The notes: generated by a model from the sequence alone, not told the origin. Counted from the first letter of the stretch, positions 49,893 to 58,241 are shown. The stretch: DNA of 64,000 nt from Poriferisodalis sp965215815 (GCF_965215815.1 NZ_CBDCEO010000012.1:186001-250000); one strand, 5' to 3'. Numbers and translations: made by a program.

Positions 49893-51170
49893 ATGAAACG
49901 ACGCATCCTGGCCTTGGTGGCTGTTACAGCATTGTTCGGAGCTGCCTGCGGCAGCGACGACGACACCACGGCAAGCGAGCCAGCTGCCACCGAAGCACCG
50001 GCTGCCACTGAAGCACCGGCTGCCACCGATGCACCGTCGCCCGCCGTCACGATGACCAGCATCGATATCGACCACATCTTGAGTGCCGATCTGGACAACT
50101 GCGAAGAAGCCCCGTCCGGTGACCCGATCCGGGTGGGCATGGCGATGGACTTCAGCGACGTGGTGGGCTTCGTCGACATCCCGGGCTCCAAGGTGGTGCC
50201 GTACGTCGCGGATCTCGCCAACTGCCGCGGCGGATTCAACGGCCGGCCGGTCGAAGTACGGGTAGCCGAAGTCGGCACCGACGCTGCGCTCGCTACCGAA
50301 GACCTGCTGGACTGGGGCGCACACTTCCTCATCGGCCCGCCCTTCGCCGACTTTGCGCTGCCGATCCTGCAGACCACAGGCGGCAATGTTCCGCTGTTCG
50401 TAGCGGCATCGACCGAGCCGACTTTGGCCGATGCCTCGATCAACTCCTATCTGGTCACCTTCGACGACCACCAGATGGCGGGCGCTGCAGCCAAGTGGGC
50501 GCTCGGCGAGGGCATCACCAGGGCGATCGTGTTCACCGAAGGCGCAGGTATCCCATACACCGGCGTCAACCCCGACGCGTTCATCGCCGCATTCGAAGCA
50601 GGCGGCGGCGAGGTGGTCAGCGTCCAGACCTACGTGTGGGCTGGCGACACCGATTTCTCCTCGCAGGTGAACGAGATCGCTCAGATCTCACAGAACAACG
50701 AAGTCGTCTTCTCAGCCGCGTTGGGCTTCCAGGTAACGGCCCTGCGTGGGCAACTCGAAGGCCAAGATCTTGACGGCCTGACCTACATCGGCACCGACGC
50801 CTTGGACGCCACCGGCATCGGGGTCGAGGCGAACAACGAGGGCATCGCCCATACGCCGCACACCAGCATCACTGCGGGCGACCGCATCGATTCCATGCTC
50901 GCCGCGTTCGAGGCCGTCAAGGGCGAGGCACTCGAGAGCCGTGGCTTCATGGCGCTGTACGTCGACTCGATGTTCGTCGGCATCCAGGGGATGCTCGACT
51001 GCGGCTGCGACGACACCGCCGAGATCGGCGAGGCCGTCAAGCAGCTCTCTGGATTCCAGGGACTGTCCGGCGAGATCACCTATGCGGGCACGAATGGCAT
51101 TCCGCCAAAGGCAGTGCCGATCAATCGCATCGTGAACGGCGAGGACGTACTCGTCGCCACGATTGACTGA
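49893..51170 (+). CDS. Branched-chain-amino-acid-type ABC transporter substrate-binding lipoprotein
   Basis: The 425-residue protein begins with a lipoprotein signal (MKRRILALVAVTALFGAAC). A Thr/Ala/Pro linker follows, with three 18-base direct repeats encoding AATEAP-type units. The body matches the LivK-like type I binding fold: IRVGMAMDFSDVVGFVDIPG, VEVRVAEVGTDAA, DWGAHFLIGPPFADFALPI and FSAALGFQVTALRGQL. The ligand may be an amide or a gamma-glutamyl amine rather than leucine, given the divergent GS-like gene. The rest of the importer follows downstream. Confidence 0.88.
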   Translation: MKRRILALVAVTALFGAACGSDDDTTASEPAATEAPAATEAPAATDAPSPAVTMTSIDIDHILSADLDNCEEAPSGDPIRVGMAMDFSDVVGFVDIPGSKVVPYVADLANCRGGFNGRPVEVRVAEVGTDAALATEDLLDWGAHFLIGPPFADFALPILQTTGGNVPLFVAASTEPTLADASINSYLVTFDDHQMAGAAAKWALGEGITRAIVFTEGAGIPYTGVNPDAFIAAFEAGGGEVVSVQTYVWAGDTDFSSQVNEIAQISQNNEVVFSAALGFQVTALRGQLEGQDLDGLTYIGTDALDATGIGVEANNEGIAHTPHTSITAGDRIDSMLAAFEAVKGEALESRGFMALYVDSMFVGIQGMLDCGCDDTAEIGEAVKQLSGFQGLSGEITYAGTNGIPPKAVPINRIVNGEDVLVATID

Positions 51171-51229
51171 GTCCGCTTGGGCGCCGGGGTAGCGGGTACA
51201 GCGCTGGACGCGGTGGACTCGCGATCTCC

Positions 51230-51991
51230 ATGCTGGAAGTCGAAGGCCTCACCGCTCGGTACGGCTCGATAAGCGCATTGCGTGGCGCGACCCTGAGCGT
51301 CGGGTCCGGTGAGGTCGTCGGCCTCATCGGGCCCAACGGCGCGGGCAAGACCACGCTGCTGTCGACCATCGCCGGGCTGATGGCTCCGGCCGAAGGCCGC
51401 GTCACTCTTTCCGGCAGCGACATCACTGGCCACTCGCCTGAGAAGTTGCTGCGTCTGGGAGTGGCGCTCGTGCCTGAGCACCGTCGCATCTTCGCCGATC
51501 TCACCGTGGAGGAGAACCTGAAGATCGGCGGGGTGACGGTGTCCGCGGCGAAGCGAGCAGAACTGCTCGATGAGGTTTGCGAGCGCTTTCCGGTGCTTCG
51601 GGAGAAGCGGGATGTCTCGGCCGGTTATCTGTCGGGAGGCGAGGCACAGCAGCTGGCCATTGGGCGCGCGCTGATGTCGGCTCCTCGGTTGCTGATGATG
51701 GACGAACCCTCGCTGGGCCTCGCCCCGGCGCTAGTCGACCTGGTGTTCGAGTTGATCGCCACGTTGCGCGACCAAGGCCGAACGATGCTCGTAGTGGAGC
51801 AGAACGCGGCACGAATGCTGGCTGTGTCTGACCATGCATACGTGCTGCGCAGCGGCGAGGTCGTGGCCGCGGGCACGGGCGCTGAGCTCAGCCAACGGGG
51901 CGATTTGTTCGACACGTTCGTCGGGCCTGAAGTGCCCGCCGAGGGCGGGCTGCGGGCCGCCGGCGAGTCACATGGGGGCAGCGCGGGGTGA
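51230..51991 (+). CDS. livF: ABC transporter ATP-binding protein, LivF type
   Basis: The 253-residue ATPase of the branched-chain-amino-acid uptake type has Walker A GPNGAGKTTLL, LVPEHRRIFADLTVEENL (typical of LivF), the signature YLSGGEAQQLAIGRAL, Walker B LLMMDEPSLGLAP and the H-loop-like MLVVEQNAARML. The gene is separated from the binding protein by 59 bases. Its stop overlaps the permease GTG start (GTGA), so it is coupled to livH. Confidence 0.9.
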   Translation: MLEVEGLTARYGSISALRGATLSVGSGEVVGLIGPNGAGKTTLLSTIAGLMAPAEGRVTLSGSDITGHSPEKLLRLGVALVPEHRRIFADLTVEENLKIGGVTVSAAKRAELLDEVCERFPVLREKRDVSAGYLSGGEAQQLAIGRALMSAPRLLMMDEPSLGLAPALVDLVFELIATLRDQGRTMLVVEQNAARMLAVSDHAYVLRSGEVVAAGTGAELSQRGDLFDTFVGPEVPAEGGLRAAGESHGGSAG

Positions 51992-52875
51992 TCGAACTGG
52001 CGCAGAACCTCATCGACGGCCTTGGCCGGGGCAGCATTTACGCACTGCTTGCTCTGGGCGTGGCCGTCGTGTTCGGTGTTATGCACCTGCTGAATTTCGC
52101 CCACGGCGAACTCATCACCGTCGGGGGCTACGTGGCGTTGTGGACCCTCGGACGCGACTGGCCGTGGTTCGTGGTGGCACCGCTGATTGTGGTGAGCGCA
52201 GTGCTGACCTCGTTGGTGATCGAGCGGGTTGCCTTCTCCCGGGTGCGGGGAAGCTCAGACTTCACGCTGCTGCTCACCTCTTTCGGCGTGCACTTCGTGA
52301 TTTCCGCAATCTTCTTGCTGTATGTGTCGGCATCGGTGAAGCCGTTCGCGAGGCCCACATGGGTGACGAACACCTACTCGGTCGGGCCGCTGCGGATCGA
52401 GGTGTTCGACACGGTCGTCATCGCGGTGACCATGCTGACGCTGATCGGCACCACCCTGCTGCTGCAACGAACCATGTTCGGACTGTCACTGCGCGCCGCT
52501 GCGGCCGACTTCGACACCGCCCGGCTGATGGGCGTGCGTTCCGACACGGTGATCCGGGGTGCTTTCGCCCTTTCAGGATTGTTGGCCGGCATCGCCGGAG
52601 TGTTCTGGCTGATGCGGGCCGGCAGCATCAACCCCACCGCTGGCATCAATCCCATGCTCAAGGGCGTTCTGGCGGCACTCATCGGCGGTCTCGGCAGTCT
52701 CCGAGGGGCGGTCATCGGCGGCTTGGCACTGGGCTTGGCGGAAGTGCTGTTGCGGTCACGCTTGCCCGACAGCGTCGCCAGCCTCACCGAAGGTGTGGTG
52801 TTCCTGCTGATCGCCCTGCTGTTCATCTTCAGGCCACAGGGCCTCATTACCGTGGCGCGAGCCGAACGGGTCTGA
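51988..52875 (+). CDS. livH: ABC transporter permease, LivH type
   Basis: The 295-residue polytopic permease starts IELAQNLIDGLGRGSIYALLALGVAVVFGVMHLLNFAHGE, the LivH hallmark. It contains LMGVRSDTVIRGAFALSGLLAGIAGVFW and a coupling region AGINPMLKGVLAALIGGLGSLRGAVIGGL. About eight membrane helices are predicted by eye. The GTG start overlaps the livF stop, and the stop overlaps the next ATG by one base (TGATG). Confidence 0.9.
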   Translation: MIELAQNLIDGLGRGSIYALLALGVAVVFGVMHLLNFAHGELITVGGYVALWTLGRDWPWFVVAPLIVVSAVLTSLVIERVAFSRVRGSSDFTLLLTSFGVHFVISAIFLLYVSASVKPFARPTWVTNTYSVGPLRIEVFDTVVIAVTMLTLIGTTLLLQRTMFGLSLRAAAADFDTARLMGVRSDTVIRGAFALSGLLAGIAGVFWLMRAGSINPTAGINPMLKGVLAALIGGLGSLRGAVIGGLALGLAEVLLRSRLPDSVASLTEGVVFLLIALLFIFRPQGLITVARAERV

Positions 52876-54761
52876 TGTTTCCTCGCCTCGGACGCGATGT
52901 CGGCTTCCCGATTCTGGGATCCTCCGTGCTGTTCACCGTTTTCCTGGCGGGCGGACTCTTCTACCAGAGCCTGCAAGGCAGAGCCGCCGAACGTCTGGTG
53001 ACGGTCATGCTGGTCGACGCCATCATCGTGCTCGGCATCCAGATCTACGTCGGCAACACCGGTGTGCTGTCGTTCGGCCACATCGGCTTCGGCGCGATCG
53101 CCGGCTACACGTTTGCGATTCTTGCCATCAGCCCCGAAGAGAAGCTCAAGCGCATTTCCGATGCCCCGTTCGGGCTGCACGAAGTCCTGCTGCACCCGGC
53201 GTTGGCCGTTGCCGTGGCCATCGGGGTGACAGTCGTGGTGGCGCTCGTCGTGGGTATCGGATTGGCACGCTCAGGCGCGGAATCGGGTGCTGTCGCGGCC
53301 ACCGTGATCACCTTGGCCCTGCTGTTCGTCGCCCATGAGGTGGCCCGCAACTGGCCTGATCTCACTGGTGGCGACCGTGCAGGTCTCACGTTCAAGGTCG
53401 GGGCTGCGCTCGACAGCAGACTGCCGATTTATGGCTGCTTGCTGGCGGCGTTGATCGTTGCCCGGCTCTATGCGCAGAGTCGCAGCGGCAAGCTCGCGGT
53501 TGCGGCCCGTGAGGACAATTTGGCGGCACGTGCCATGGGCGTGAATCCGCTCGTGCAGCAGACCGCGGCGCTGCTCATTTCGGTGGTGGTGGTGAGCGCC
53601 GGGTCATCGCTGCGGGTGTACGAGAACGGCTCGATCCTTCCCGACGACTTCTTCTTCAGCTACACGCTGCTCACGCTGACCATGCTGATTGTGGGTGGCC
53701 GCAACAGCGTCACTGGAGCGCTCGTCGGCGTTGCGGTGATGACGGTCGGGCGCGAACTGGCCCGACGCCTCGGGCAAGACGGCTTCGAGGTGTTCGGACT
53801 CAACCTCGACACTGGACCGTTGGATTGGATATTCCGCGAGAACCTTCAGACGGTCTTTTTGGGCTTGGCAATGCTCGGCTTCATGATCTTCAGGTCCGAC
53901 GGCCTCCTCGGGGACTGGGAGCTGGATGCCTGGCTGTGGCGTCGGTGGCAGCGCCGTAAGCCCGAGGAACGACCTGAACCGCTGGCTGAAGTCGCGCCGG
54001 TGGGCTTGCACGCCAAGGTGGCCCCTGAGGGTGCCGCCCTCGAAGTAGGCGACCTTGTGGTCAACTTCGGCGGCTTTCGAGCCCTCGATGGCGCAGGCCT
54101 CACCGTCGCGCCCGACGAGGTCGTCGGATTGATCGGCCCCAACGGGGCCGGCAAGACGACGCTGGTCAACGTGATCACCGGGATCGTCGATCCTGCTGAA
54201 GGCTGGTTCAGGGTGGGCGAGCGCGAGCTGAATGCCGAGCCGAGCTATGAGATCGCTCGTGCAGGTCTCCTGCGTACGTTCCAGAACCTGCGGCTCTTCG
54301 GAGCGCTGACCGTGCGTCAGAACGTGGAGTTGGCCAGTCGTGTAGCAGCCCGGCACCGGCCGGGGATCGGTCCGCCGGTGGACGCGCTCATCGCCGAGGC
54401 TGGCCTGTGGGAGGTGAGAGATCGCCGCGCCCGCGAGCTCGACTACGGCAGCGCTCGACGGCTGGAATTGGCCCGCGCGGCAGCTATGGCGCCGGCGTTC
54501 CTGCTGTTGGACGAGCCCACGAGCGGCATGAGCGATGCCGAGTCAACCGAGATGATCCGACGGATTCGCCACATGGCTGCGGCTGTCGACGCGGGCGTCT
54601 TGGTGATCGACCACGATCTCAACTTCATCACCGGCATCAGCGATCGGATATACGTTCTCGATCAGGGCAAGGTGATCAGCATCGGCACCCCCGATGAGGT
54701 GCAGGCCGACCCAGCCGTGCGTGCCGCGTACCTCGGCTCCGAGACCGGCGAGCAGACCTGA
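52875..54761 (+). CDS. Fused ABC permease and ATPase (LivM-LivG)
   Basis: The 628-residue protein joins a LivM-type permease (about residues 1-350: VLSFGHIGFGAIAGYTFA, AAREDNLAARAMGVNPLVQQ) to a LivG-type ATPase (about 385-628). The ATPase shows Walker A GPNGAGKTT near residue 421, FQNLRLFGALTVRQNV, Walker B LLLDEPTSGMSDAE and the C-terminal QADPAVRAAYLG. The family permease and ATPase are normally separate. The fusion means that one half of the ATPase dimer is fixed to one permease. The frame continues upstream but is antisense-like there. Confidence 0.9.
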   Translation: MFPRLGRDVGFPILGSSVLFTVFLAGGLFYQSLQGRAAERLVTVMLVDAIIVLGIQIYVGNTGVLSFGHIGFGAIAGYTFAILAISPEEKLKRISDAPFGLHEVLLHPALAVAVAIGVTVVVALVVGIGLARSGAESGAVAATVITLALLFVAHEVARNWPDLTGGDRAGLTFKVGAALDSRLPIYGCLLAALIVARLYAQSRSGKLAVAAREDNLAARAMGVNPLVQQTAALLISVVVVSAGSSLRVYENGSILPDDFFFSYTLLTLTMLIVGGRNSVTGALVGVAVMTVGRELARRLGQDGFEVFGLNLDTGPLDWIFRENLQTVFLGLAMLGFMIFRSDGLLGDWELDAWLWRRWQRRKPEERPEPLAEVAPVGLHAKVAPEGAALEVGDLVVNFGGFRALDGAGLTVAPDEVVGLIGPNGAGKTTLVNVITGIVDPAEGWFRVGERELNAEPSYEIARAGLLRTFQNLRLFGALTVRQNVELASRVAARHRPGIGPPVDALIAEAGLWEVRDRRARELDYGSARRLELARAAAMAPAFLLLDEPTSGMSDAESTEMIRRIRHMAAAVDAGVLVIDHDLNFITGISDRIYVLDQGKVISIGTPDEVQADPAVRAAYLGSETGEQT

Positions 54762-54868
54762 GGCTGAGTACTCTCAGAAGCGGCTGGGATGCTGCTGGGA
54801 TTCGGCTGGGATGCCGCTGAACTGCCGCTGAGAATGTGCCACCGAGATCACGACGACTTGGAAGTGAC

Positions 54869-55606
54869 ATGAGCACGGCAACGCTGGATCGGACAGGCGA
54901 GCCGCAGCGAATCTGGGACGAGGGCGATCCCGACATGCCGGCCGAATTTCACGAGCTGCTCGTGCGGATGCTGAGCTATCACGTCGAGAACAGCACGAAT
55001 CCGCATTACACCGACCTGCTGACCAAGCTGTGGGACCGCTGCCTGCGGTTCGCACCCGACGAAGCGACCAAGGGGCTCCTGGTCAAGCTGATGCAGCAAG
55101 AGGTCGAGCACGGCATCATCAACGCTCACATCCTGGCCGGCCTCGGAGTCGACAAGGTCGATCGCCCGATCGAGCAGTACGCGTTCCGGCTGCCAATGGA
55201 TACCTTCTGCGACCTGTCGTACTTCCATGCGCTGATCGACCGGGTCGGCGTGTACATCGGCGAGACATGGGACGGCGTGCCTTACAAGCCGCTGGCAGAC
55301 ATCGCCACACGCGTGCACAAGGAAGAACTGTTCCATTGCACGCTCGGACTGCGCAATTTGCGCCTTCTCTGCGAGACGCCCGAGGGCCTCGATGAGGCGA
55401 ACGAGCAGATCCACGTCTGGTGGCCGGCGGCGCTGGACATGTTCGGACGGTCTGATTCCGACTTTGGCGACGCCTACGTGCGGTGGGGCCTGCGAAAGAA
55501 GAACAACGCAGACCTGCGCAGGCAGTACATCGCCGATACGAGGCCGCTGCTCGAAGAGCTGGGGATCGAGGTACCGCCCAATCGGCTGAACCGCCGGTTC
55601 CTCTAG
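54869..55606 (+). CDS. PaaA/PaaC-like ferritin-fold protein
   Basis: The 245-residue protein has EFHELLVRMLSYHVENSTNPHYTDLLTKLW, VKLMQQEVEHGIINAHIL and THVHKEELFHCTLGL-type ExxH carboxylate motifs (QQEVEHG, HKEELFH) and closes with ADLRRQYIADTRPLLEELG. This matches the di-iron-like subunits of phenylacetyl-CoA epoxidase. PaaB, PaaD and PaaE are absent, so it may be a stand-alone relative. The ATG at 54869 overlaps the end of an upstream short frame, and an imperfect direct repeat (54781/54803) lies before it. Confidence 0.8.
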   Translation: MSTATLDRTGEPQRIWDEGDPDMPAEFHELLVRMLSYHVENSTNPHYTDLLTKLWDRCLRFAPDEATKGLLVKLMQQEVEHGIINAHILAGLGVDKVDRPIEQYAFRLPMDTFCDLSYFHALIDRVGVYIGETWDGVPYKPLADIATRVHKEELFHCTLGLRNLRLLCETPEGLDEANEQIHVWWPAALDMFGRSDSDFGDAYVRWGLRKKNNADLRRQYIADTRPLLEELGIEVPPNRLNRRFL

Positions 55607-55612
55607 CCGGCC

Positions 55613-55903
55613 ATGAATCCTGGAGCTACAGGACTCGCGGTCAAGATCTCACGGCCCGCGCCTGAGGTCGCGATCATCGAGACGTCGTCGTCGGTGCACT
55701 GGGAGTGCTTCTGGATTGCCGAGGGCGACCACACGCTCGTCGTGGGAGCCTTCGACCGCGGCGACAAGTCATCGCCGGAGCCTCGCGTCCAGGTCATCAA
55801 CAAGCCGTACGGATGGGACATGCAGCCGGCTTCTGATCCGCCGTCTGCCGGCGACGATGAGGACCTGTTGGTACAGGTGTGGCAACTGCTGAGTTCGAGC
55901 TGA
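55613..55903 (+). CDS. Conserved small protein, unknown function
   Basis: The 96-residue protein (MNPGATGLAVKISRPAPEVAIIETSSSVHWECFWIAEG...) has an initial beta-rich core of about 65 residues (VAIIETSSSVHWECFWIAEGDHTLVVGAFDR) and an acidic, Pro/Asp-rich tail. I do not recognise a family. It sits six bases after the PaaA/PaaC-like gene and before the dehydratase genes, so it is probably in their transcription unit and may share their substrate. Confidence 0.6.
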   Translation: MNPGATGLAVKISRPAPEVAIIETSSSVHWECFWIAEGDHTLVVGAFDRGDKSSPEPRVQVINKPYGWDMQPASDPPSAGDDEDLLVQVWQLLSSS

Positions 55904-55925
55904 GCGTGCGGAGCGAGGTAGCGGA

Positions 55926-56375
55926 GTGAATCTCGAGACGCTGGGCCAAGTGCTGGTGGAGACCGAGGTGGTCGTCGAAGCCGAATCCGTGGCGCTGCTG
56001 GTCGATGCGCTCGGAACGCCCACCGCCGGCGAGGTTGCGCTGCGGCTGCCCTTCTTCGGCCCGACGGTCGGCGGCAGCGATTCGGTGGTGGGGCCCATCG
56101 GGCTCAGCCTGGAGCGAGGCCTCGCCGGCGGCCAGTCGTTCGAGTGGCACCGTTCGTTCCGACTGGGCGAGCGAGTGTCCGTGGTGGTGTCGGTGGAGGA
56201 CATCATCGACAAGGGAGCGCTGCACCTCGCCACTGTGCTGTCGGAGTACCGAGACGCCGACGGTGAGCTGATACAGCGCCAGAGAACGGTGTTTGTGGAG
56301 CGCAAGCCGGCTGACCCCTCGAAGGGCCCTGAAGCGGCAGAGGGCGAGAGTTCGGCAGGGGAGGCGAGAAGGTGA
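55926..56375 (+). CDS. MaoC-like / FAS1-type hotdog dehydratase subunit
   Basis: The 149-residue protein matches the N-terminal, structural hotdog subunit of heterodimeric MaoC-type dehydratases: GPTVGGSDSVVGPIGLSLERGLAGGQSFEWHRSF and RQRTVFVERKPADPSKGPEAAEG. The catalytic Asp-His pair is not seen, as expected when the partner carries it. It starts at GTG 55926. Its stop overlaps the partner gene's GTG (56372-56375), so the two are probably made in equal amounts. Confidence 0.75.
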   Translation: MNLETLGQVLVETEVVVEAESVALLVDALGTPTAGEVALRLPFFGPTVGGSDSVVGPIGLSLERGLAGGQSFEWHRSFRLGERVSVVVSVEDIIDKGALHLATVLSEYRDADGELIQRQRTVFVERKPADPSKGPEAAEGESSAGEARR

Positions 56376-56752
56376 CTGACTTCGAATTCACCCAGGCGCC
56401 TGCTCCGACAATCACAAGGGAGGCGATGCGCAGCTTCGTCGACGGCGTGGGTGACGCAAATCCGGTGCACACCGACCCTGAGTTTGCAGCCAAGGCCGGG
56501 CTGCCCGACGTGGTGGTGCAGGCTTCCCACACCACCGCGATCGCGCTCGATGCGCTCGTCGCCCAGTTCGGTGCCGATGCGATTCTGAATCTGGACGTTC
56601 GGCTGCGCGGACCGGTCTTTCCTGGCGATGACCTGACGGTGTCGCCGGTGAGTTTTGGGGAGCACGATCGAGGCGTGGAGGTGCGCAATCAGCGGGGTGA
56701 TGTCGTCGCCACTGGCATCGTCATCCTGCGCGGCGGCCCTGACGAGTCGTGA
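56372..56752 (+). CDS. MaoC-like hotdog dehydratase subunit (catalytic)
   Basis: The 126-residue protein has the hydratase motif DANPVHTDPEFAAKAGLPDVVVQ, with Asp and His as catalytic residues, and LDVRLRGPVFPGDDLTVSP. It should hydrate an enoyl-CoA together with the preceding subunit, as in HadAB-type or (R)-hydratases. GTG start at 56372. The stop is GTGA, and a 9-codon frame runs from it exactly to the enoyl-CoA hydratase start. Confidence 0.83.
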   Translation: MTDFEFTQAPAPTITREAMRSFVDGVGDANPVHTDPEFAAKAGLPDVVVQASHTTAIALDALVAQFGADAILNLDVRLRGPVFPGDDLTVSPVSFGEHDRGVEVRNQRGDVVATGIVILRGGPDES

Positions 56753-56778
56753 GATCTGCGAATAGGGAGACCAGATGA
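56749..56778 (+). other. Bridging mini-ORF between the MaoC-like gene and the enoyl-CoA hydratase (9 codons)
   Basis: VRSANRETR-stop starts on the GTG overlapping the upstream stop (GTGA, 56749-56752). Its TGA overlaps the next ATG (ATGA, 56775-56778). The gap of 22 bases is fully covered, and the ribosome site AATAGGGAGA of the downstream gene lies inside it. Confidence 0.4.
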
Positions 56779-57563
56779 GCTACGAGCACCTGCTGACCGA
56801 AGACCGCGACGGCGTGCGGATCCTGACCTTGAACCGGCCGCAGAAGTTCAACTCCTGGAATGCTGCTATGCGCGCTGAGATGCGTGACGCCGTCGAGGAG
56901 ACCGCGATGGCAACCGACATCCGGGTGCTGATCATCACCGGCGCGGGCCGGGCTTTCTCGGCTGGCGAGGACGTCTCGGAGATGGGCGACCTGACGGAGA
57001 TGGGAACCCGGGGCTTCCGCGCCGTGGCCCGTGGCATTCACTCGGTCTTCGATCTCATCGAGGCACTCGAAGTCCCCGTCGTCGCCGCGGTGAACGGGGT
57101 CGCTGCTGGTGGTGGCTTCGAGCTGGCACTGTCTTGCGACTTCCGGGTCGTCGCCGCCAATGCCCGATTTGTCATGCCCGAGGCCAAGGTGGGGCTCATT
57201 CCCGGCTCAGGCGGCTGCTCCCGGCTGGTGCACTACGTGGGGCTCGGACGTGCCAAGGAACTTGTGATGCTGTCGCGCAACGTCGGCGCCGATGACGCCA
57301 AGGCCATGGGTCTGGCCACCGAAGTGGCCCCCGAAGGCGAAGCCGTAACGGTCGCCCTTGAGCTCGCTGCCGAGATGGCAGCCTTTGCTCCGCTCGCGCT
57401 GGGCATGGCCAAGACCGTGCTGAACACCTGCACCGATGTCGACCACGAGACCGGCCGCCGCCTCGAGCGTCTCGGCCAGAGCGTTCTCAAGACCACCGCA
57501 GACCACGCCGAGGGTGCCAGCGCGTTCCTCGAGCGCCGCACCCCCGATTGGCAGGGCCGCTAG
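56775..57563 (+). CDS. Enoyl-CoA hydratase/isomerase family protein
   Basis: The 262-residue crotonase-fold enzyme has RILTLNRPQKFNSWNAAMRAEM, the oxyanion-hole loop AFSAGEDVSEMG, AAVNGVAAGGGFELALSCDFRV and ARFVMPEAKVGLIPGSGG. Asp-Glu residues of the second motif are present (FVMPEAKVG). With the two MaoC subunits it suggests CoA-thioester breakdown or ring cleavage. The PaaA/PaaC-like gene upstream fits an aromatic-acid theme, but no complete pathway can be read here. Confidence 0.9.
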   Translation: MSYEHLLTEDRDGVRILTLNRPQKFNSWNAAMRAEMRDAVEETAMATDIRVLIITGAGRAFSAGEDVSEMGDLTEMGTRGFRAVARGIHSVFDLIEALEVPVVAAVNGVAAGGGFELALSCDFRVVAANARFVMPEAKVGLIPGSGGCSRLVHYVGLGRAKELVMLSRNVGADDAKAMGLATEVAPEGEAVTVALELAAEMAAFAPLALGMAKTVLNTCTDVDHETGRRLERLGQSVLKTTADHAEGASAFLERRTPDWQGR

Positions 57564-57677
57564 ACGCTCGCCGGTGGGTTCCCACCGCTCCGGCACAAGT
57601 TTCTTTGGGGGGAGCGCACTGGTGGTTGGTGAGACCCTCACCGTGGCAAGCTGACTGCCTCGGTCAAGGGGTGAGCA

Positions 57678-58241
57678 GTGGAGCCCGAATCCCAGTCTGG
57701 GTCCCGAACAAGGTTCAAGCGCCGGTCGAATGGCGACGTCGTCGTCACTGAATCGATGGGCTCGGGCCTGCGCAAGTTCGCGTATGTTGCGATCGGCATT
57801 GCTGGGGCGGTTGGCGCGACATTCGCTGTGTCTCGAGTGGCGTCACTTGTCGACTTCGATTTTCCCCCCTACGTCCCGGTCGTTGTGGGGGCGGCGCTGC
57901 TCCCGTTGGCTCTCGAGTACTTCGTGCCCGCGCACGCAGTCCTGCGTGTCAGGTCCGAAGTCGTAACGGTGCAGACGGGACGGCGTTCAAGGCAGGTCCT
58001 CCCGATCTCGTCCGTCCGATACGCGGAACATGTGCTGGTGCGGTCACCCGATCAGAATCTGGCGGCGCCGAACGCGGCTGCTGACTACGACCGTCGGTAT
58101 GGCAGCAGCGATGGGTTTGCGGTGCGTATCCACTACATCCACGAAGATCTCAGTGTGCGGAGCCTCACCTTCGTGACATCCGAAGCACGGAGAGTCATCG
58201 ACGCCCTGAAGCAGGTCGGCGTGCGCGTTGATCGACCGTAG
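57678..58241 (+). CDS. Membrane protein with C-terminal PH-like segment, unknown function
   Basis: About 187 residues from GTG 57678. Two hydrophobic helices (FAYVAIGIAGAVGATFAVS and YVPVVVGAALLPLALEYF) follow a polar N-terminus. The C-terminal 90 residues (LRVRSEVVTVQTGRRSRQVLPISSVRYAEHV ... VRSLTFVTSEARRVIDALK) have the beta-rich pattern of a bacterial PH/YdbT-like domain. No family is recognised with confidence. It is monocistronic between the hydratase and the acyl-CoA dehydrogenase genes. Confidence 0.6.
   Translation: MEPESQSGSRTRFKRRSNGDVVVTESMGSGLRKFAYVAIGIAGAVGATFAVSRVASLVDFDFPPYVPVVVGAALLPLALEYFVPAHAVLRVRSEVVTVQTGRRSRQVLPISSVRYAEHVLVRSPDQNLAAPNAAADYDRRYGSSDGFAVRIHYIHEDLSVRSLTFVTSEARRVIDALKQVGVRVDRP

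Noticed and set aside
51834..52874. N-terminal 350 codons of the open frame that continues into the LivM-LivG fusion
   Set aside because: They overlap livF and livH out of frame and have shadow composition. The fusion starts at ATG 52875, one base into the livH stop overlap.
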